A stretch of 64,000 nt of DNA from Candidatus Methylomicrobium oryzae (GTDB lineage Bacteria > Pseudomonadota > Gammaproteobacteria > Methylococcales > Methylomonadaceae), in NCBI RefSeq assembly GCF_016745425.1, contig NZ_JAERVK010000004.1, forward strand, positions 124,001 to 188,000, written 5' to 3'. Of this stretch, positions 19,024 to 29,082 are shown one piece after another (within the stretch, counting starts at the first letter, position 1; each line of letters begins with the position of its first letter). Under the pieces are notes generated by a model. The model was not told the origin of the DNA and ran no database searches. It saw nothing but the letters and a program-made list of their open reading frames with translations. Position numbers and translations under genes: made by a program.

Positions 19024-20183
19024 TTCGATTTTCCTTTTGGCGTGCTGGCGTGCAGTTCCGCGATCTCGGTATGGACCCGAAACAATAACGCAACCGCCGC
19101 ACACATCACGATCATACTGCCGCCGCCGTAACTCATCAGCGGCAACGTCAAACCTTTCGTCGGCAGAATGCCCATGTTCACCCCCATGTTCACGAAGGCC
19201 TGGAAGCCGAACCATAATCCCAGCCCATAGGCAATGAACGCAGCAAACAGCTGCCCCGCTTTTTCGGCCGCGGCCGCAATTTCGAACGTACGCCAAAAGA
19301 ACAGCGCGAACAGTCCGATCACCGTCACCACGCCGATCAGGCCGAGTTCTTCCGCGATCACCGAAAACAGGAAATCGGTATGCGCCTCGGGCAAATAAAA
19401 CAGTTTCTGGATGCCGCTGCCCAGGCCGACGCCGAGCCACTCGCCGCGCCCGAACGAAATCAGCGCCTGCACCAGCTGGAAACCGGTGCCGAGCGGATCG
19501 GCCCACGGATCGAGAAAACCGGTGATCCGCTTCATTCGGTAAGGTTCGAAATAAACCAGCAACGCGAACGCCACCACACCGACGAGACCCAGCGGAAACA
19601 GAATCGACAGGCGCGCTCCGGCCAGAAACAGCATCCCGATCACGATCAGCAGAATGACCACCGCCGAACCGAGGTCAGGCTCCATCAGGAGCAATAACGC
19701 AACGACGGCGAACAAGCCCAGCGGAGCGACCAACCCCATCGCCGACGATCGAAGTTTTGCCTGGCGGCGGTTCACGTAGCCTGCCATGTAGATGACCGAG
19801 AAAAACTTGACTGCTTCGGAGACCTGGATTCTGAGCCCGGCAATCGTCAACCAGCGGGTGCTGCCCTTGACTTTCACGCCCAGCCCCGGAATCAGCACGA
19901 TCGTCAGCAGGATCATCCCGACGCCCAAGAGGGCCGGGCCGATTTTTTCCCAACTGGCGACCGGCACTTTCATGATCGCCCAGCCCATTCCAAACCCCAG
20001 CAGGATATGCGCCAGCTGGCGAAGCGGATAATGCAGCGAGGTTTCGCCCTGTTTGACGCCCAGATGCAGAGAAGACGACGTCACCATCACAAAGCCGATC
20101 AACAACAGGCTGGCGGACGCAATCAACAGCATCGAATCGAAATGCCAGCGCTTGACCGGAGAAGGGCGGCGCTCGCTGCTCAT
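19008..20183 (-). CDS. ftsW: SEDS-family septal peptidoglycan polymerase FtsW
   Basis: Polytopic inner-membrane glycosyltransferase working with FtsI in septal wall synthesis. 391 residues with about ten hydrophobic helices. SEDS signatures seen include KGSTRWLTIAGLRIQVSE, LLMEPDLGSAVV (with the catalytic Asp) and the C-terminal LPLMSYGGGSM. A short basic cytoplasmic tail follows. Starts inside the end of murD (ATGA at 20180-20183). Confidence 0.97.
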   Translation of the reverse strand: MSSERRPSPVKRWHFDSMLLIASASLLLIGFVMVTSSSLHLGVKQGETSLHYPLRQLAHILLGFGMGWAIMKVPVASWEKIGPALLGVGMILLTIVLIPGLGVKVKGSTRWLTIAGLRIQVSEAVKFFSVIYMAGYVNRRQAKLRSSAMGLVAPLGLFAVVALLLLMEPDLGSAVVILLIVIGMLFLAGARLSILFPLGLVGVVAFALLVYFEPYRMKRITGFLDPWADPLGTGFQLVQALISFGRGEWLGVGLGSGIQKLFYLPEAHTDFLFSVIAEELGLIGVVTVIGLFALFFWRTFEIAAAAEKAGQLFAAFIAYGLGLWFGFQAFVNMGVNMGILPTKGLTLPLMSYGGGSMIVMCAAVALLFRVHTEIAELHASTPKGKSKWQNA

Positions 20184-21550
20184 GCTTTCAGTTCCAGGAC
20201 GGCTTTGGCGAATATGTCCCCGCGTTCCTGGTAATTTTTGTATTGATCGAGGCTCGCGCAGGCCGGCGACAGCAGCACGGTATCGCCCCGCTGGGCCTGG
20301 CCGGCGGCAAGCCGCACCGCTTCGCGCATGTTCTCTGCGCGCAGGACCGGCACACAGCCGTCCAGCGCCTGTTCGATCAGATCCGCATCCTTGCCCATCA
20401 GCACGATGCTTTTGACTTTTTCCTGCACGGCCGGAAGCAACTCGCGCATGTCGGCGCCTTTCGCATCGCCCCCTGCCAGCAGGACCACCTTGCGTTCATA
20501 ACCCTGCAGCGCCGCGACACAGGCACCGACATTGGTCGCCTTCGAATCGTTGATCCAGGTCACCTCGTCGATTTTCGCGACCCGCTGCATCCGGTGCGGC
20601 AGCCCTTTGAAACGTCTGAGCGCATCGCACATCGCTTCGGGGTTCAGCCCGACGGCAGTCCCCAACGCGAGTGCGGCCAGGGCATTGGCAGCATTATGGC
20701 GGCCTTCCAACGGCAATTCGGAAAGCGCCATCAGTTTCTTGCCGCCGTAGACCAGGCATTCGACGCCTTTGATTTTTGCGAGGGCAAAATCGGCGGCTTC
20801 CTTAATCGAATACGCATAAGTCCGCCGGCCTTTGCGCCGCATCGCATTTACCCGCGGATCATCGGCGTTGATCACCATGACCCCGTTGCCGTCGAAAATA
20901 CGCTGTTTCGCCGCGGCATACTCTTCCACATCACGGTGCCGGTCCAGGTGATCGGCCAAAATATTCAGCACGGTCGCGGCGGCCGCATTCAGAACGGTTG
21001 TCCTTTCCAGCTGGAAACTGGACAGTTCCAGCACGAACAAATCCGCCGGCGTGTCGAGCAGCTCCAGCGCCGCCGTACCCAGATTGCCGCCGACGCCGAC
21101 CAGCTTGCCCGAAATCTTGGCCATCTCTCCGAGCATCGTGGTGACCGTGCTCTTTCCGTTCGAACCGGTAATCGCAACAATCGGCGCGTTGGTCGAACAG
21201 GCAAACAGATCGATATCGCTCACGAGCACAGACCCGTTCGCGATCGCCTGGGCGATTGCCGGCTCGGTCAGCGCCACGCCGGGGCTGACCACCAGATGCG
21301 TCGCAACCTGGAAAGCTTCTTCGCTGAATTTGCCGGTAAAGACCGGCACATCCGGCATCTGCCCGGTAAATTCTTTCAATGACGGCGGATTGTCCCGGCT
21401 GTCGACGGCGGCAAAATTGAAGCCCAGCTTCGACAAATATTTCGCAACCGACAAGCCGGTCACGCCCAGACCGACAACCAGCACCTTTGCGCGCCGGGGA
21501 TCCAGCGCGAAACGGGAAATCAGCTTTTTTATCATGGCAGCGTTTTCCAT
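20180..21550 (-). CDS. murD: UDP-N-acetylmuramoyl-L-alanine--D-glutamate ligase
   Basis: Mur ligase adding D-Glu. 456 residues: N-terminal Rossmann domain with VVGLGVTGLSVAKYL, P-loop GSNGKSTVTT, and C-terminal domain with NDSKATN and LLAGGDAKG, all diagnostic for MurD. The ATG at 21550 has GAGGTG close upstream; a second ATG five codons later is possible. It lies 23 bp after mraY. Confidence 0.97.
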   Translation of the reverse strand: MENAAMIKKLISRFALDPRRAKVLVVGLGVTGLSVAKYLSKLGFNFAAVDSRDNPPSLKEFTGQMPDVPVFTGKFSEEAFQVATHLVVSPGVALTEPAIAQAIANGSVLVSDIDLFACSTNAPIVAITGSNGKSTVTTMLGEMAKISGKLVGVGGNLGTAALELLDTPADLFVLELSSFQLERTTVLNAAAATVLNILADHLDRHRDVEEYAAAKQRIFDGNGVMVINADDPRVNAMRRKGRRTYAYSIKEAADFALAKIKGVECLVYGGKKLMALSELPLEGRHNAANALAALALGTAVGLNPEAMCDALRRFKGLPHRMQRVAKIDEVTWINDSKATNVGACVAALQGYERKVVLLAGGDAKGADMRELLPAVQEKVKSIVLMGKDADLIEQALDGCVPVLRAENMREAVRLAAGQAQRGDTVLLSPACASLDQYKNYQERGDIFAKAVLELKA

Positions 21551-21573
21551 GTTTCACCTCACTATCACATGCT

Positions 21574-22656
21574 TCAACGCAGCTTCAGGGTCGCAAGACC
21601 GATCAGCACCAGGATCACCGTAATGATCCAGAAACGCACAATTACGCGCGGTTCGGGCCAGCCTTTCAATTCGAAGTGATGATGAATCGGCGCCATTTTG
21701 AACACCCGCTTGCCGGTCATCTTGAACGAGGCCACCTGAATGATCACCGACAGGGTTTCCATCACGAAAACGCCGCCCATGATCACCAGAACGACCTCCT
21801 GACGCACCAGTACCGCCAGAAGGCCGAGCGCCGCGCCGAGCGAGAGCGCGCCGACATCGCCCATGAACACCATCGCAGGGTAAGCATTGAACCAGAGAAA
21901 GCCGAGCCCGGCCCCGATCAGCGCCGAACAGAACACGATCAGTTCGCCGGAATGGGGCAAAAACGGAATCGCCAGATAATTGGCAAATTCGTTATGCCCG
22001 GAGAGGTAGGCGAAAATGCCCAGTCCCCCGGCCACCATCACGGTCGGCATGATCGCCAGGCCATCCAGCCCGTCGGTCAGATTCACCGCATTGCTGCTGC
22101 CGACGATCACGAAATAGGTCAACACGACATACAGCCAGCCCATGTTAAACACGACATCCTTGAAAAACGGCACGAAAAACTGGGTTTCGGCAGGCAAAGC
22201 CGCGGTTTTGTATAAAAACACGGCCGCAACGAGACCGATCACCGATTGCCAGAAATATTTGGCTTTGGCGGACAGGCCGTCGCTGTTCCGCTTGATCACT
22301 TTCCGGTAATCATCGATAAATCCGATAATCCCGTAACCGAGCGTGACCAACAGGATCGTCCAGACATAATGGTTTTTAAGATCGGCCCACAACAGCGTGC
22401 TGACCGCGACCGCCACCAGAATCATCGTGCCGCCCATCGTCGGCGTGCCTTTTTTTTCGTAATGCGACTGAGGACCCAGTTCGCGAATGCTTTGGCCGAT
22501 ATTCTTGTTGGTCAGCTTCCGGATCATCGCCGGCCCGAACAGCAAAGAAATGGCCAGGGAGGTCAATACTCCCAAAATCGCTCGGAAAGTCAGGTAATGA
22601 AAGACCCGAAAGGCACTATCAAACGACATTAAAAAATCTGCAAAATACAGTAGCAT
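21574..22656 (-). CDS. mraY: Phospho-N-acetylmuramoyl-pentapeptide transferase
   Basis: Integral membrane enzyme forming lipid I from UDP-MurNAc-pentapeptide and undecaprenyl phosphate. From the ATG at 22656 it has exactly 360 residues, the family standard, and about ten membrane helices. Catalytic Asp-rich loops are visible: [18 protein letters not shown] and [10 protein letters not shown], with the conserved [13 protein letters not shown] loop near the C-terminus. A longer in-frame start would overlap murF and is unlikely. Confidence 0.97.
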   Translation of the reverse strand: MLLYFADFLMSFDSAFRVFHYLTFRAILGVLTSLAISLLFGPAMIRKLTNKNIGQSIRELGPQSHYEKKGTPTMGGTMILVAVAVSTLLWADLKNHYVWTILLVTLGYGIIGFIDDYRKVIKRNSDGLSAKAKYFWQSVIGLVAAVFLYKTAALPAETQFFVPFFKDVVFNMGWLYVVLTYFVIVGSSNAVNLTDGLDGLAIMPTVMVAGGLGIFAYLSGHNEFANYLAIPFLPHSGELIVFCSALIGAGLGFLWFNAYPAMVFMGDVGALSLGAALGLLAVLVRQEVVLVIMGGVFVMETLSVIIQVASFKMTGKRVFKMAPIHHHFELKGWPEPRVIVRFWIITVILVLIGLATLKLR

Positions 22657-22666
22657 TCTTGGTTTT

Positions 22667-24028
22667 TTACGCTCTAAAATTTTCGACCAGCGCCGCCGCA
22701 ACATTTTCCATTCGGCGCATTCTCGATCCCTTGATCAGGACCGTTTCGTCTCCCGTCAATTCGCTCTCCAGCGCCGCAATCAACGCCTCTTGAGTTTCAT
22801 AAAAAGAGGCTCCTTTGCCGAAGGCTTCAACCGCGGCCCCGGCATCGGAGCCCGTGGCTAACAGGCGCACAACGCCACTCGACTTGATCAACGTCCCCAT
22901 GTCCCGGTGCATATTCAAACTTTCGGGCCCCAGTTCGGCAAATGCGCCCAGCACCAGCCAGGGCTTTTTCCCGATGCCGGCCAGCACGTCCAGCCCGGCC
23001 TTCAGCGAGCCGGCGTTCGCGTTATAGGTATCGTCAATCACAATATTGCCTTTGCGGCCGACCCAAGGCTGAAGCCTGCCGGTAACCGGCTTGACCGATT
23101 GCAGGCCTTGCGCGATCTGCTCCGGATTCAGCCCGAGCGCCAGTCCGGCTGCCGCGGCCGCGAGCGCATTCAGCACATTGTGCCTGCCGGCCAATTGCAA
23201 GCGGCAGCGGATTTGGCCGGCCGGGGCGGATAATGTAAAACCGGTCGCGAATCGACCCTCGATAATTTCGGTTTTAATGTCCGAAGCGCTCACCTCGCTG
23301 CCGTCGCTCAAGCCGAAAGACAGGATTCGGCGCGGGCTTGCCACGGATTGCCAATAACCGAAAAATGCGTCGTCCCGGTTGATGATCGCCACCCCGTCCG
23401 GCCTCAGCGCCGCGAACAGTTCGCCTTTCGCCCGTGCCACGCCTTCGACGCTGCCGAAACCTTCGATATGCGCAGGTCCTGCATTCGTGATGATCGCCAC
23501 GTCAGGTTTGGCATAGGCCGCGGTATAGGCGATCTCGCCCGGATGGTTGGCTCCCATCTCGATTACTGCGTAACGATGCCGTTCGGCAAGACGCAGGAGC
23601 GTCAACGGTACGCCGATATCATTGTTCAAATTGCCCTTCGTATAGAGCACCTCGCCGCCTGTACCGAGCACCGCCGCGACCATTTCCTTCACAGTGGTCT
23701 TGCCGTTGCTGCCGGTTACGCCGACGACCTTGGCGTTCGCCCGGCTGCGCCAGACGCCTCCCAGTTCGGCCAAGGCCAGACGGGTATCCGCGACTTCGAT
23801 CGTCGGAATATCCGCCTTGACGCCCTGGCGCACGACAGCGGCGACCGCTCCGCTTTGCGCCGCCTGAGCGACGAACTCATTGCCGTCGAAGCGCTCGCCC
23901 GCAATCGCGATGTACAGATCGCCCGGCTGCAGGGTGCGGGTATCGATGCTGGCCGATCCGAAGACCCGATCGTCTCCGCTCAATTCGCCGTTCAGCCGCT
24001 GTGCGCATTCACTCAACCGCATGTTCAC
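22667..24028 (-). CDS. murF: UDP-N-acetylmuramoyl-tripeptide--D-alanyl-D-alanine ligase
   Basis: Mur ligase that adds D-Ala-D-Ala to finish the pentapeptide. 453 residues, with substrate-binding N-domain, P-loop [11 protein letters not shown] (about 107), [11 protein letters not shown] and the C-terminal [16 protein letters not shown], the MurF hallmark. Translation may start at a GTG (24028) overlapping the murE stop as GTGA, or at the ATG two codons later (24022), before which AAGGTG lies very close. Confidence 0.96.
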   Translation of the reverse strand: MNMRLSECAQRLNGELSGDDRVFGSASIDTRTLQPGDLYIAIAGERFDGNEFVAQAAQSGAVAAVVRQGVKADIPTIEVADTRLALAELGGVWRSRANAKVVGVTGSNGKTTVKEMVAAVLGTGGEVLYTKGNLNNDIGVPLTLLRLAERHRYAVIEMGANHPGEIAYTAAYAKPDVAIITNAGPAHIEGFGSVEGVARAKGELFAALRPDGVAIINRDDAFFGYWQSVASPRRILSFGLSDGSEVSASDIKTEIIEGRFATGFTLSAPAGQIRCRLQLAGRHNVLNALAAAAAGLALGLNPEQIAQGLQSVKPVTGRLQPWVGRKGNIVIDDTYNANAGSLKAGLDVLAGIGKKPWLVLGAFAELGPESLNMHRDMGTLIKSSGVVRLLATGSDAGAAVEAFGKGASFYETQEALIAALESELTGDETVLIKGSRMRRMENVAAALVENFRA

Positions 24029-25491
24029 CTTACTCTCATTTCCAATGCTCTTTGCACCGTTTCGGCATCGCTGAACGGATAGCGCCTGCCGGCTATTTCC
24101 TGATAATCTTCATGCCCTTTGCCGGCAATGATCACCCAATCGTTTGCGTCCGCTTCGCAAATGGCGTTTTCAATCGCCTGTTTTCTGTCTCTGACCACCC
24201 GCACCCGTTCCTTTCGGCAGCCGGCCAGAATGTCGTTCACGATGTCACGGCCGTCTTCGTCGCGCGGATTGTCGTCGGTCAGGATCACATGATCGGCCCA
24301 GCGCGAGGCAATGGCGCCCATCTCGGCACGCTTGCCTTTGTCCCGGTTGCCGCCGCAGCCGAACACGACCCACAAATTATCCCGGCAATGCTCCCGCGCG
24401 CTGGCCAACACCTTGTCGAGCGCGTCGGAGGTATGCGCGTAATCGACGAAAACCCGCGGCTGACGATGGCCGCCGAACCGCTCCATGCGCCCCTGAACCG
24501 GAACCAGCGTCTTCAGTTGCATGGCTGCCTGCTCAAACGACTCGCCGGTGGCCAGCATCGCCGCCATGACGCTCAAACAGTTGTCGATATTGAAATCCCC
24601 GATCAGCGAGGTACGCACGGCCGCCCGCTGCGTTCGCCAGCACACATCGAACGCGATGCCGTCCGGCTCATGGCGCACATTGACGGCCTGCAGGCTTTCG
24701 CCTTTTGCGGCCGACTTTCCCCGACGGCTATGCCCCCACACCTCGACGCCGGCCGGCACTGCCGCCAGCATTTGTCCGCTGTAGCCATCATCGAGATTCA
24801 CCGCCGCAAACGTCAGGCCCGGCTGTTTGAGCAGGGATAACTTCGCCTCGGCATAAGCTTCCATCGTGCCGTGATAATCCAGGTGGTCGCGGCTGATATT
24901 GGTGAATACCGCGCCCAGAAAGCGCACGCCATTGACCCGTCCCTGTTCGAGGCCGTGCGAGGAAACTTCCATCGCAACGGATTTTTTGCCCCGTTTAAGC
25001 AGTTCCGCCAGCATTCGCTGCACCGCAAGCGCATCGGGCGTGGTGTTCAGCGTGGCGTTCAGCTTTCCCCATTCGCCCCAGCCCAAGGTCCCTATCACCC
25101 CGCAGTCGGGCAACAGTTGGCTTAAAAATTGGGAGCAGGAAGTCTTGCCGTTGGTGCCGGTAATGCCGATCACTTTCATTTTCCGGGACGGGTCGCCATA
25201 AAAGCGCGCGGCCAGCTCACCCAGTTTCCGGTCCAAATTTTCGACAGCCATCAGCGGCGCATCCTTCAACTCAGCCGCCAGTTCGGCACCTCCGCCCGCC
25301 GGATCGTACAGAACGACGGTAGCGCCGCGTTCGAGCGCCTGCGGCGCATATTTCAGCCCGTGCTGATTCGCGCCGGATAACGCAATAAACGCTTCGTTCG
25401 GCGCAAGCTTCCGGCTATCGAGGGCTAAGCCGGCGATATCCCTGTCCTGCACTGCTCCGATCGGGCCGGCGCATAACTCAGTCAATCTCAT
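24025..25491 (-). CDS. murE: UDP-MurNAc-tripeptide synthetase, meso-DAP adding
   Basis: Adds the third amino acid to the stem peptide. From the ATG at 25491 it has 488 residues. P-loop GTNGKTSCSQFL, the carbamylated-Lys region and the DNPR signature (in TDDNPRDEDGRDI) are present; DNPR indicates meso-diaminopimelate rather than lysine, as expected for a Gram-negative cell. The start lies inside the end of ftsI (14-bp overlap). Confidence 0.97.
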   Translation of the reverse strand: MRLTELCAGPIGAVQDRDIAGLALDSRKLAPNEAFIALSGANQHGLKYAPQALERGATVVLYDPAGGGAELAAELKDAPLMAVENLDRKLGELAARFYGDPSRKMKVIGITGTNGKTSCSQFLSQLLPDCGVIGTLGWGEWGKLNATLNTTPDALAVQRMLAELLKRGKKSVAMEVSSHGLEQGRVNGVRFLGAVFTNISRDHLDYHGTMEAYAEAKLSLLKQPGLTFAAVNLDDGYSGQMLAAVPAGVEVWGHSRRGKSAAKGESLQAVNVRHEPDGIAFDVCWRTQRAAVRTSLIGDFNIDNCLSVMAAMLATGESFEQAAMQLKTLVPVQGRMERFGGHRQPRVFVDYAHTSDALDKVLASAREHCRDNLWVVFGCGGNRDKGKRAEMGAIASRWADHVILTDDNPRDEDGRDIVNDILAGCRKERVRVVRDRKQAIENAICEADANDWVIIAGKGHEDYQEIAGRRYPFSDAETVQRALEMRVR

Positions 25492-27316
25492 GGCCGTCTG
25501 TCGATGCGTCTTTTCGGGATAATACGATCGGCATCGTATCTTCCATGTCGGGCGCGACATCGAGCACGCGCAACGCGCCGCTCATGACGCGGGAAAATAC
25601 CGGCGCCGAGACCAGTCCGCCGTAATATTTGCCTGCCGAAGGTTCGTCGATCATGACCGTGATGATCAGTTTCGGGTCGCTGGCGGGAGCAATTCCCGCG
25701 AATACCGCGAAATATTTACCGCCGGCATAACCGTGCCGGCCGTCGGATTTTTTGACCGTCCCGGTCTTGCCCGCGACCGTGTAGCCGTCGACCCTTGCCT
25801 CGTAAGCGGTGCCGTCTTTCATGATCACGCTTTCCATCATCTTACGTACGCTTTTGACGGTTTTGGCCGAAAACACGCGTACCGGGTTCGGGTCTTCGTC
25901 CCGTTTCAACAGGCTCACCGTATGCAGAACGCCGTCGTCGGCCAGCGCGGTGTAGGCTCTCGCCAGTTGCACGACCGAAGCGCTGAGGCCATAGCCGAAC
26001 GACAGCGTCGCCCTGTCGAAATCCTTCATCTTCGAATAATGCAGGAGCCGCCCGGCAGCCTCCCCCGGAAAACCGGCCTTCGCCGAAGCTCCGAAACCGA
26101 GCTGGCTGTAAATGTCCCACAAGTATTTCGGCGGCATCTTCAGCGCCATCTGCGAAACCGCGACATTGCTGGATTTCTTGATCACATGGGTCAGATCCAT
26201 TGTGCCGTAGTTATGCACGTCTCTGACCGTATGCCTGCCCACTTGTAAAGTGCCATGAGTCACGAACAATTCATTCGGCCGCACATAACCGCCGTCCAGG
26301 GCGGCAGCAACCACGAACGGCTTTACGGTCGAACCAGGCTCGAAGATCTCGGTCATCGCCCGGTTTCTGTAAAGGCTTTCCTTCAAATCTTCACGCGCAT
26401 TCGGATTGAAAGGCGGCAAACTGACCGCGGCCAAAATCTCGCCGTTTCTTGCATCAAGCACCACGAGCGAGGCGGACTTGGCGTTATTTTCGGCCACTGC
26501 GCGCTGCAACTCTTTATACGCGATGTATTGAATGCGCTGGTCGATGCTCAGCTCAAGATCGCGTCCCGGCGCCGAATCGCTGATGTTTTCGACATCCTCG
26601 ATGATATGCTGCTTGCCGTCGCGAATCACCCGCTTGCGTCCCGGCACTCCTTTCAGGACGTCTTCGTAACCTTTTTCGATGCCTTCCTGGCCCCCATCGT
26701 TCAGATCGGTAAAGCCGACGACATGAGCGGAAACCGCGCCGGTCGGGTAAAAACGTTTGAACTCGCGCTCAAAATTGACGCCAACGATCTTTAAATTCTT
26801 TACCCGCTCGGCCAACGGCGGCTCGATCCGGCGAATCACATAAGCGAATTGCCGCTTGGGATTGTCGTTCAGCAAGCCGGCGACTTTTCCGGCCGGCAAA
26901 TCGAGCAGACGCTCCATCTCGCGGATCGCGTCGCGGGTCCTGCGGCGGTAGTCTTCAAGCAGAATCGCGGCTTCTTCCGGACTTTTTTTGCGCTTCTTCA
27001 GATCGTCCTCGAAATCCTGCTCGGCCTGATGATGGTCCTTCGCATTGACCCAGACCGACTGCATCGGCGTACTGACCGCCAAAGGCTCACCGTTCCTGTC
27101 CCGGATCATCCCGCGGTAAGCCGGCACGACGACATCGGTTACATAGGTTTTACTGCCTTGCTGCTGGAGAAAATGCCTGTCGAATACTTGCAGATCGATC
27201 GCACGCACAACCAACGCGGCCATGCACAGCATTACCGCTAGGACGAGCAGATTCCGTCTTCGGCCGCAATCGACCGGTGCTTCCCCCGATTTGGCTCTGC
27301 CGCGAAAATCTCTCAT
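25478..27316 (-). CDS. ftsI: Septal peptidoglycan transpeptidase FtsI (PBP3)
   Basis: Class B penicillin-binding protein. From the ATG at 27316 it has 612 residues: short cytoplasmic N-terminus, one membrane helix (LLVLAVMLCMAALVV), pedestal domain, and transpeptidase domain with the active-site SxxK in GSTVKPF, SxN as SSN (in KKSSNVAVS) and KTG in AGKTGTVKK. The start overlaps ftsL (ATGA 27313-27316). An upstream in-frame extension would run over ftsL and is rejected. Confidence 0.97.
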   Translation of the reverse strand: MRDFRGRAKSGEAPVDCGRRRNLLVLAVMLCMAALVVRAIDLQVFDRHFLQQQGSKTYVTDVVVPAYRGMIRDRNGEPLAVSTPMQSVWVNAKDHHQAEQDFEDDLKKRKKSPEEAAILLEDYRRRTRDAIREMERLLDLPAGKVAGLLNDNPKRQFAYVIRRIEPPLAERVKNLKIVGVNFEREFKRFYPTGAVSAHVVGFTDLNDGGQEGIEKGYEDVLKGVPGRKRVIRDGKQHIIEDVENISDSAPGRDLELSIDQRIQYIAYKELQRAVAENNAKSASLVVLDARNGEILAAVSLPPFNPNAREDLKESLYRNRAMTEIFEPGSTVKPFVVAAALDGGYVRPNELFVTHGTLQVGRHTVRDVHNYGTMDLTHVIKKSSNVAVSQMALKMPPKYLWDIYSQLGFGASAKAGFPGEAAGRLLHYSKMKDFDRATLSFGYGLSASVVQLARAYTALADDGVLHTVSLLKRDEDPNPVRVFSAKTVKSVRKMMESVIMKDGTAYEARVDGYTVAGKTGTVKKSDGRHGYAGGKYFAVFAGIAPASDPKLIITVMIDEPSAGKYYGGLVSAPVFSRVMSGALRVLDVAPDMEDTMPIVLSRKDASTDGHEID

Positions 27317-27585
27317 GGTTTCAGATAAATAATTTTGTCGCGCTCGGGCATGACCAATTTCAGTTGCTCGCGCGCGCTCAGTTCGATCTTGCTCTGGTCG
27401 GCCTGAGTCGTCAATTCCAATTGCAGTTGTCCCCACTCGACATCATATTGGTCCAGAATTTTTTCCTGTTTCTGGATTTCGATAAAAACCTGACGCGAAT
27501 GGTATTTGCTGTAGATCGCGGCCAAGGCGGACGCGAGCAGCAGCGCGAACAGCGCACCCATTGCCAAATTTTTGAATGCCGCCAC
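27313..27585 (-). CDS. ftsL: Cell division protein FtsL
   Basis: Small bitopic membrane protein of the FtsQBL complex. 90 residues: about 8-27 form the membrane helix (MGALFALLLASALAAIYS), then a periplasmic coiled-coil (EIQKQEKILDQYDVEWGQLQLE). Sequence conservation is low in this family, but size, topology and place between rsmH and ftsI identify it. Three bp separate it from rsmH. Confidence 0.92.
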   Translation of the reverse strand: MAAFKNLAMGALFALLLASALAAIYSKYHSRQVFIEIQKQEKILDQYDVEWGQLQLELTTQADQSKIELSAREQLKLVMPERDKIIYLKP

Positions 27586-27588
27586 CTG

Positions 27589-28515
27589 CTAAATTCTCTC
27601 TGCCGTTCGTAAAACCGCACTGCGCGCACGCGGATTCCGCTCAATCTCTTGCTTGCCGGCCTTAATCGAAGAGCCGATTTTTTTCAATACGCCTTTTTCG
27701 ATCTCGCTCTCCCTGATCGGCAATTTGCCGGGATCGTGCTTGCTCCCCGACTCGCTGCGAATAAACCGCTTTACAATCCGGTCTTCCAGCGAATGAAACG
27801 AGATTACAGCCAGACGTCCTCCCGGTTTCAAAACCTCTACAGCCTGCTGCAGCGCTTTTTGCAATTCGTCCAGTTCGTGATTGATTTCGATCCGTATCGC
27901 CTGGAACGAGCGTGTTGCAGGATGCTTATGCCTCTCCGTGGCCGGTGCCGCCTCAGCGACCAATTCGGCCAGCTGCCGGGTCGTTTTGATCGGCCCGGCA
28001 GTCCGGCGGGTCACGATGGCTTTCGCAATGCGGCGCGCATAACGCTCTTCGCCGTATTCGAATAACACCCGAACCAATTCTTTTTCAGAAACCGACGCCA
28101 GCCAATCCGTAGCCGAAAGCCCTACTGCACTGTTCATACGCATGTCCAGCGGGCCATCCTTCATAAAGCTGAAGCCGCGCTCAGGATCGTCTAATTGGGG
28201 GGAAGAAACGCCAAGATCGAGCAAGATGCCGTCGATCCGTCCATTCAAGCCTTCGCGCCCGACGATCTCGGCCAGCTCCGAAAAACAACCGTGAAACAAC
28301 TGGAAACGATTATCCCGCAGCAGGTGCTGCGCAGCTTCGGACTTTATCGCGTCCGGGTCCCGGTCTATCGCCAGCACGCGTCCGTCCGTATTCAGGCGCT
28401 GCAATATCGCCCGGCTGTGCCCGCCGCGCCCGAACGTACAGTCCAAATATATTCCATGACGCTTGATTGCCAATTGCTCAAGCGCCTCTTCCAGCATGAC
28501 CGGTAAGTGCGACAC
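27589..28515 (-). CDS. rsmH: 16S rRNA (cytosine(1402)-N(4))-methyltransferase
   Basis: SAM-dependent methyltransferase acting on C1402 of 16S rRNA in the ribosomal P site. 308 residues. Begins with HLPVMLEEAL; the SAM-binding motif is DCTFGRGGHSRAIL, and DLGVSSPQLDDPERGFSF and FHSLEDRIVKRF are family signatures. It follows mraZ by 13 bp and precedes ftsL, its standard place. Interestingly, rsmI, which modifies the 2'-O of the same nucleotide, is encoded just upstream of the cluster. Confidence 0.97.
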   Translation of the reverse strand: MSHLPVMLEEALEQLAIKRHGIYLDCTFGRGGHSRAILQRLNTDGRVLAIDRDPDAIKSEAAQHLLRDNRFQLFHGCFSELAEIVGREGLNGRIDGILLDLGVSSPQLDDPERGFSFMKDGPLDMRMNSAVGLSATDWLASVSEKELVRVLFEYGEERYARRIAKAIVTRRTAGPIKTTRQLAELVAEAAPATERHKHPATRSFQAIRIEINHELDELQKALQQAVEVLKPGGRLAVISFHSLEDRIVKRFIRSESGSKHDPGKLPIRESEIEKGVLKKIGSSIKAGKQEIERNPRARSAVLRTAERI

Positions 28516-28528
28516 CGCTATTCTCTAA

Positions 28529-28996
28529 TTAAAACGACAACGTGCCGAGCTCTTCCAGTCCGTCATTATCTTCGCCGGCCAACCATTCCGCTTCTTTCGT
28601 CGTCCAAGCGTCTTCGTTCCATATCTCGAATTTGTTCAACTGTCCGACTAGAACGATTTTTTTTTCCATATTGGCGAAACGTCTGAGTTTTTCCGGCAAC
28701 AGTAGCCTGCCCTGTGCATCCATTTCACATTCCGAGGCGTTACCGATCAGAAAGCGGCGCAATTTGCCGGCCATTTTATTCAGGGTCGGTAATTTACTGA
28801 TAGTTTGTTCGAGTTTTTCCCATTCGGGCAGCGGATAAAGCCAAAGACAACCGGCTTCGCCGACGCATAACTCATTGACCGCAACGGTGACGACCAACTG
28901 ACGCTCGCAACAATCCTGCAATTCATCCCGGTAGCGAGTCGGAATCGCCAGACGGCCTTTGTCGTCAAGATTGAGCGAACTGATGCCCCGAAACAA
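28529..28996 (-). CDS. mraZ: Transcriptional regulator MraZ
   Basis: DNA-binding repressor of the dcw cluster. 155 residues with two AbrB/SpoVT-type swapped-hairpin repeats: the first around MFRGISSLNLDDKGRLAIP, the second around ECEMDAQGRLLLPEKLR; both contain the DxxGRLxxP motif. The C-terminal tail (about 130-155) is acidic. It is the first gene of the cluster and is preceded by repeats matching MraZ boxes (29020-29055), so autoregulation is likely. Confidence 0.96.
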   Translation of the reverse strand: MFRGISSLNLDDKGRLAIPTRYRDELQDCCERQLVVTVAVNELCVGEAGCLWLYPLPEWEKLEQTISKLPTLNKMAGKLRRFLIGNASECEMDAQGRLLLPEKLRRFANMEKKIVLVGQLNKFEIWNEDAWTTKEAEWLAGEDNDGLEELGTLSF

Positions 28997-29019
28997 AAAC
29001 TCCCTCCGAAACTAGAAAA

Positions 29020-29055
29020 ACCAAAATTTTCCACTTTTTCCCACTGAGACTCCAC
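29020..29055 (-). promoter_or_regulatory. MraZ-box direct repeats upstream of mraZ
   Basis: Read on the minus strand, GTGGA, GTGGG, GTGGA and a weaker TTGGT follow each other at about 10-11-bp steps, ending about 24 bp before the mraZ start. Known MraZ operators are three or so TGGG/GTGGA-like units spaced by five bases, i.e. a 10-bp period. The first unit touches the -10 element, so binding would block transcription of the whole dcw cluster. Confidence 0.75.
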
Positions 29056-29082
29056 TATAAGATTCTAGCGAACCAGAGTCAA
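29054..29082 (-). promoter_or_regulatory. Sigma-70 promoter of the dcw cluster
   Basis: On the minus strand TTGACT (29082-29077) is followed after 17 bases by TATAGT (29059-29054): five of six matches in each hexamer and ideal spacing. It lies 58 bp upstream of the mraZ ATG and overlaps the first MraZ box. Confidence 0.72.
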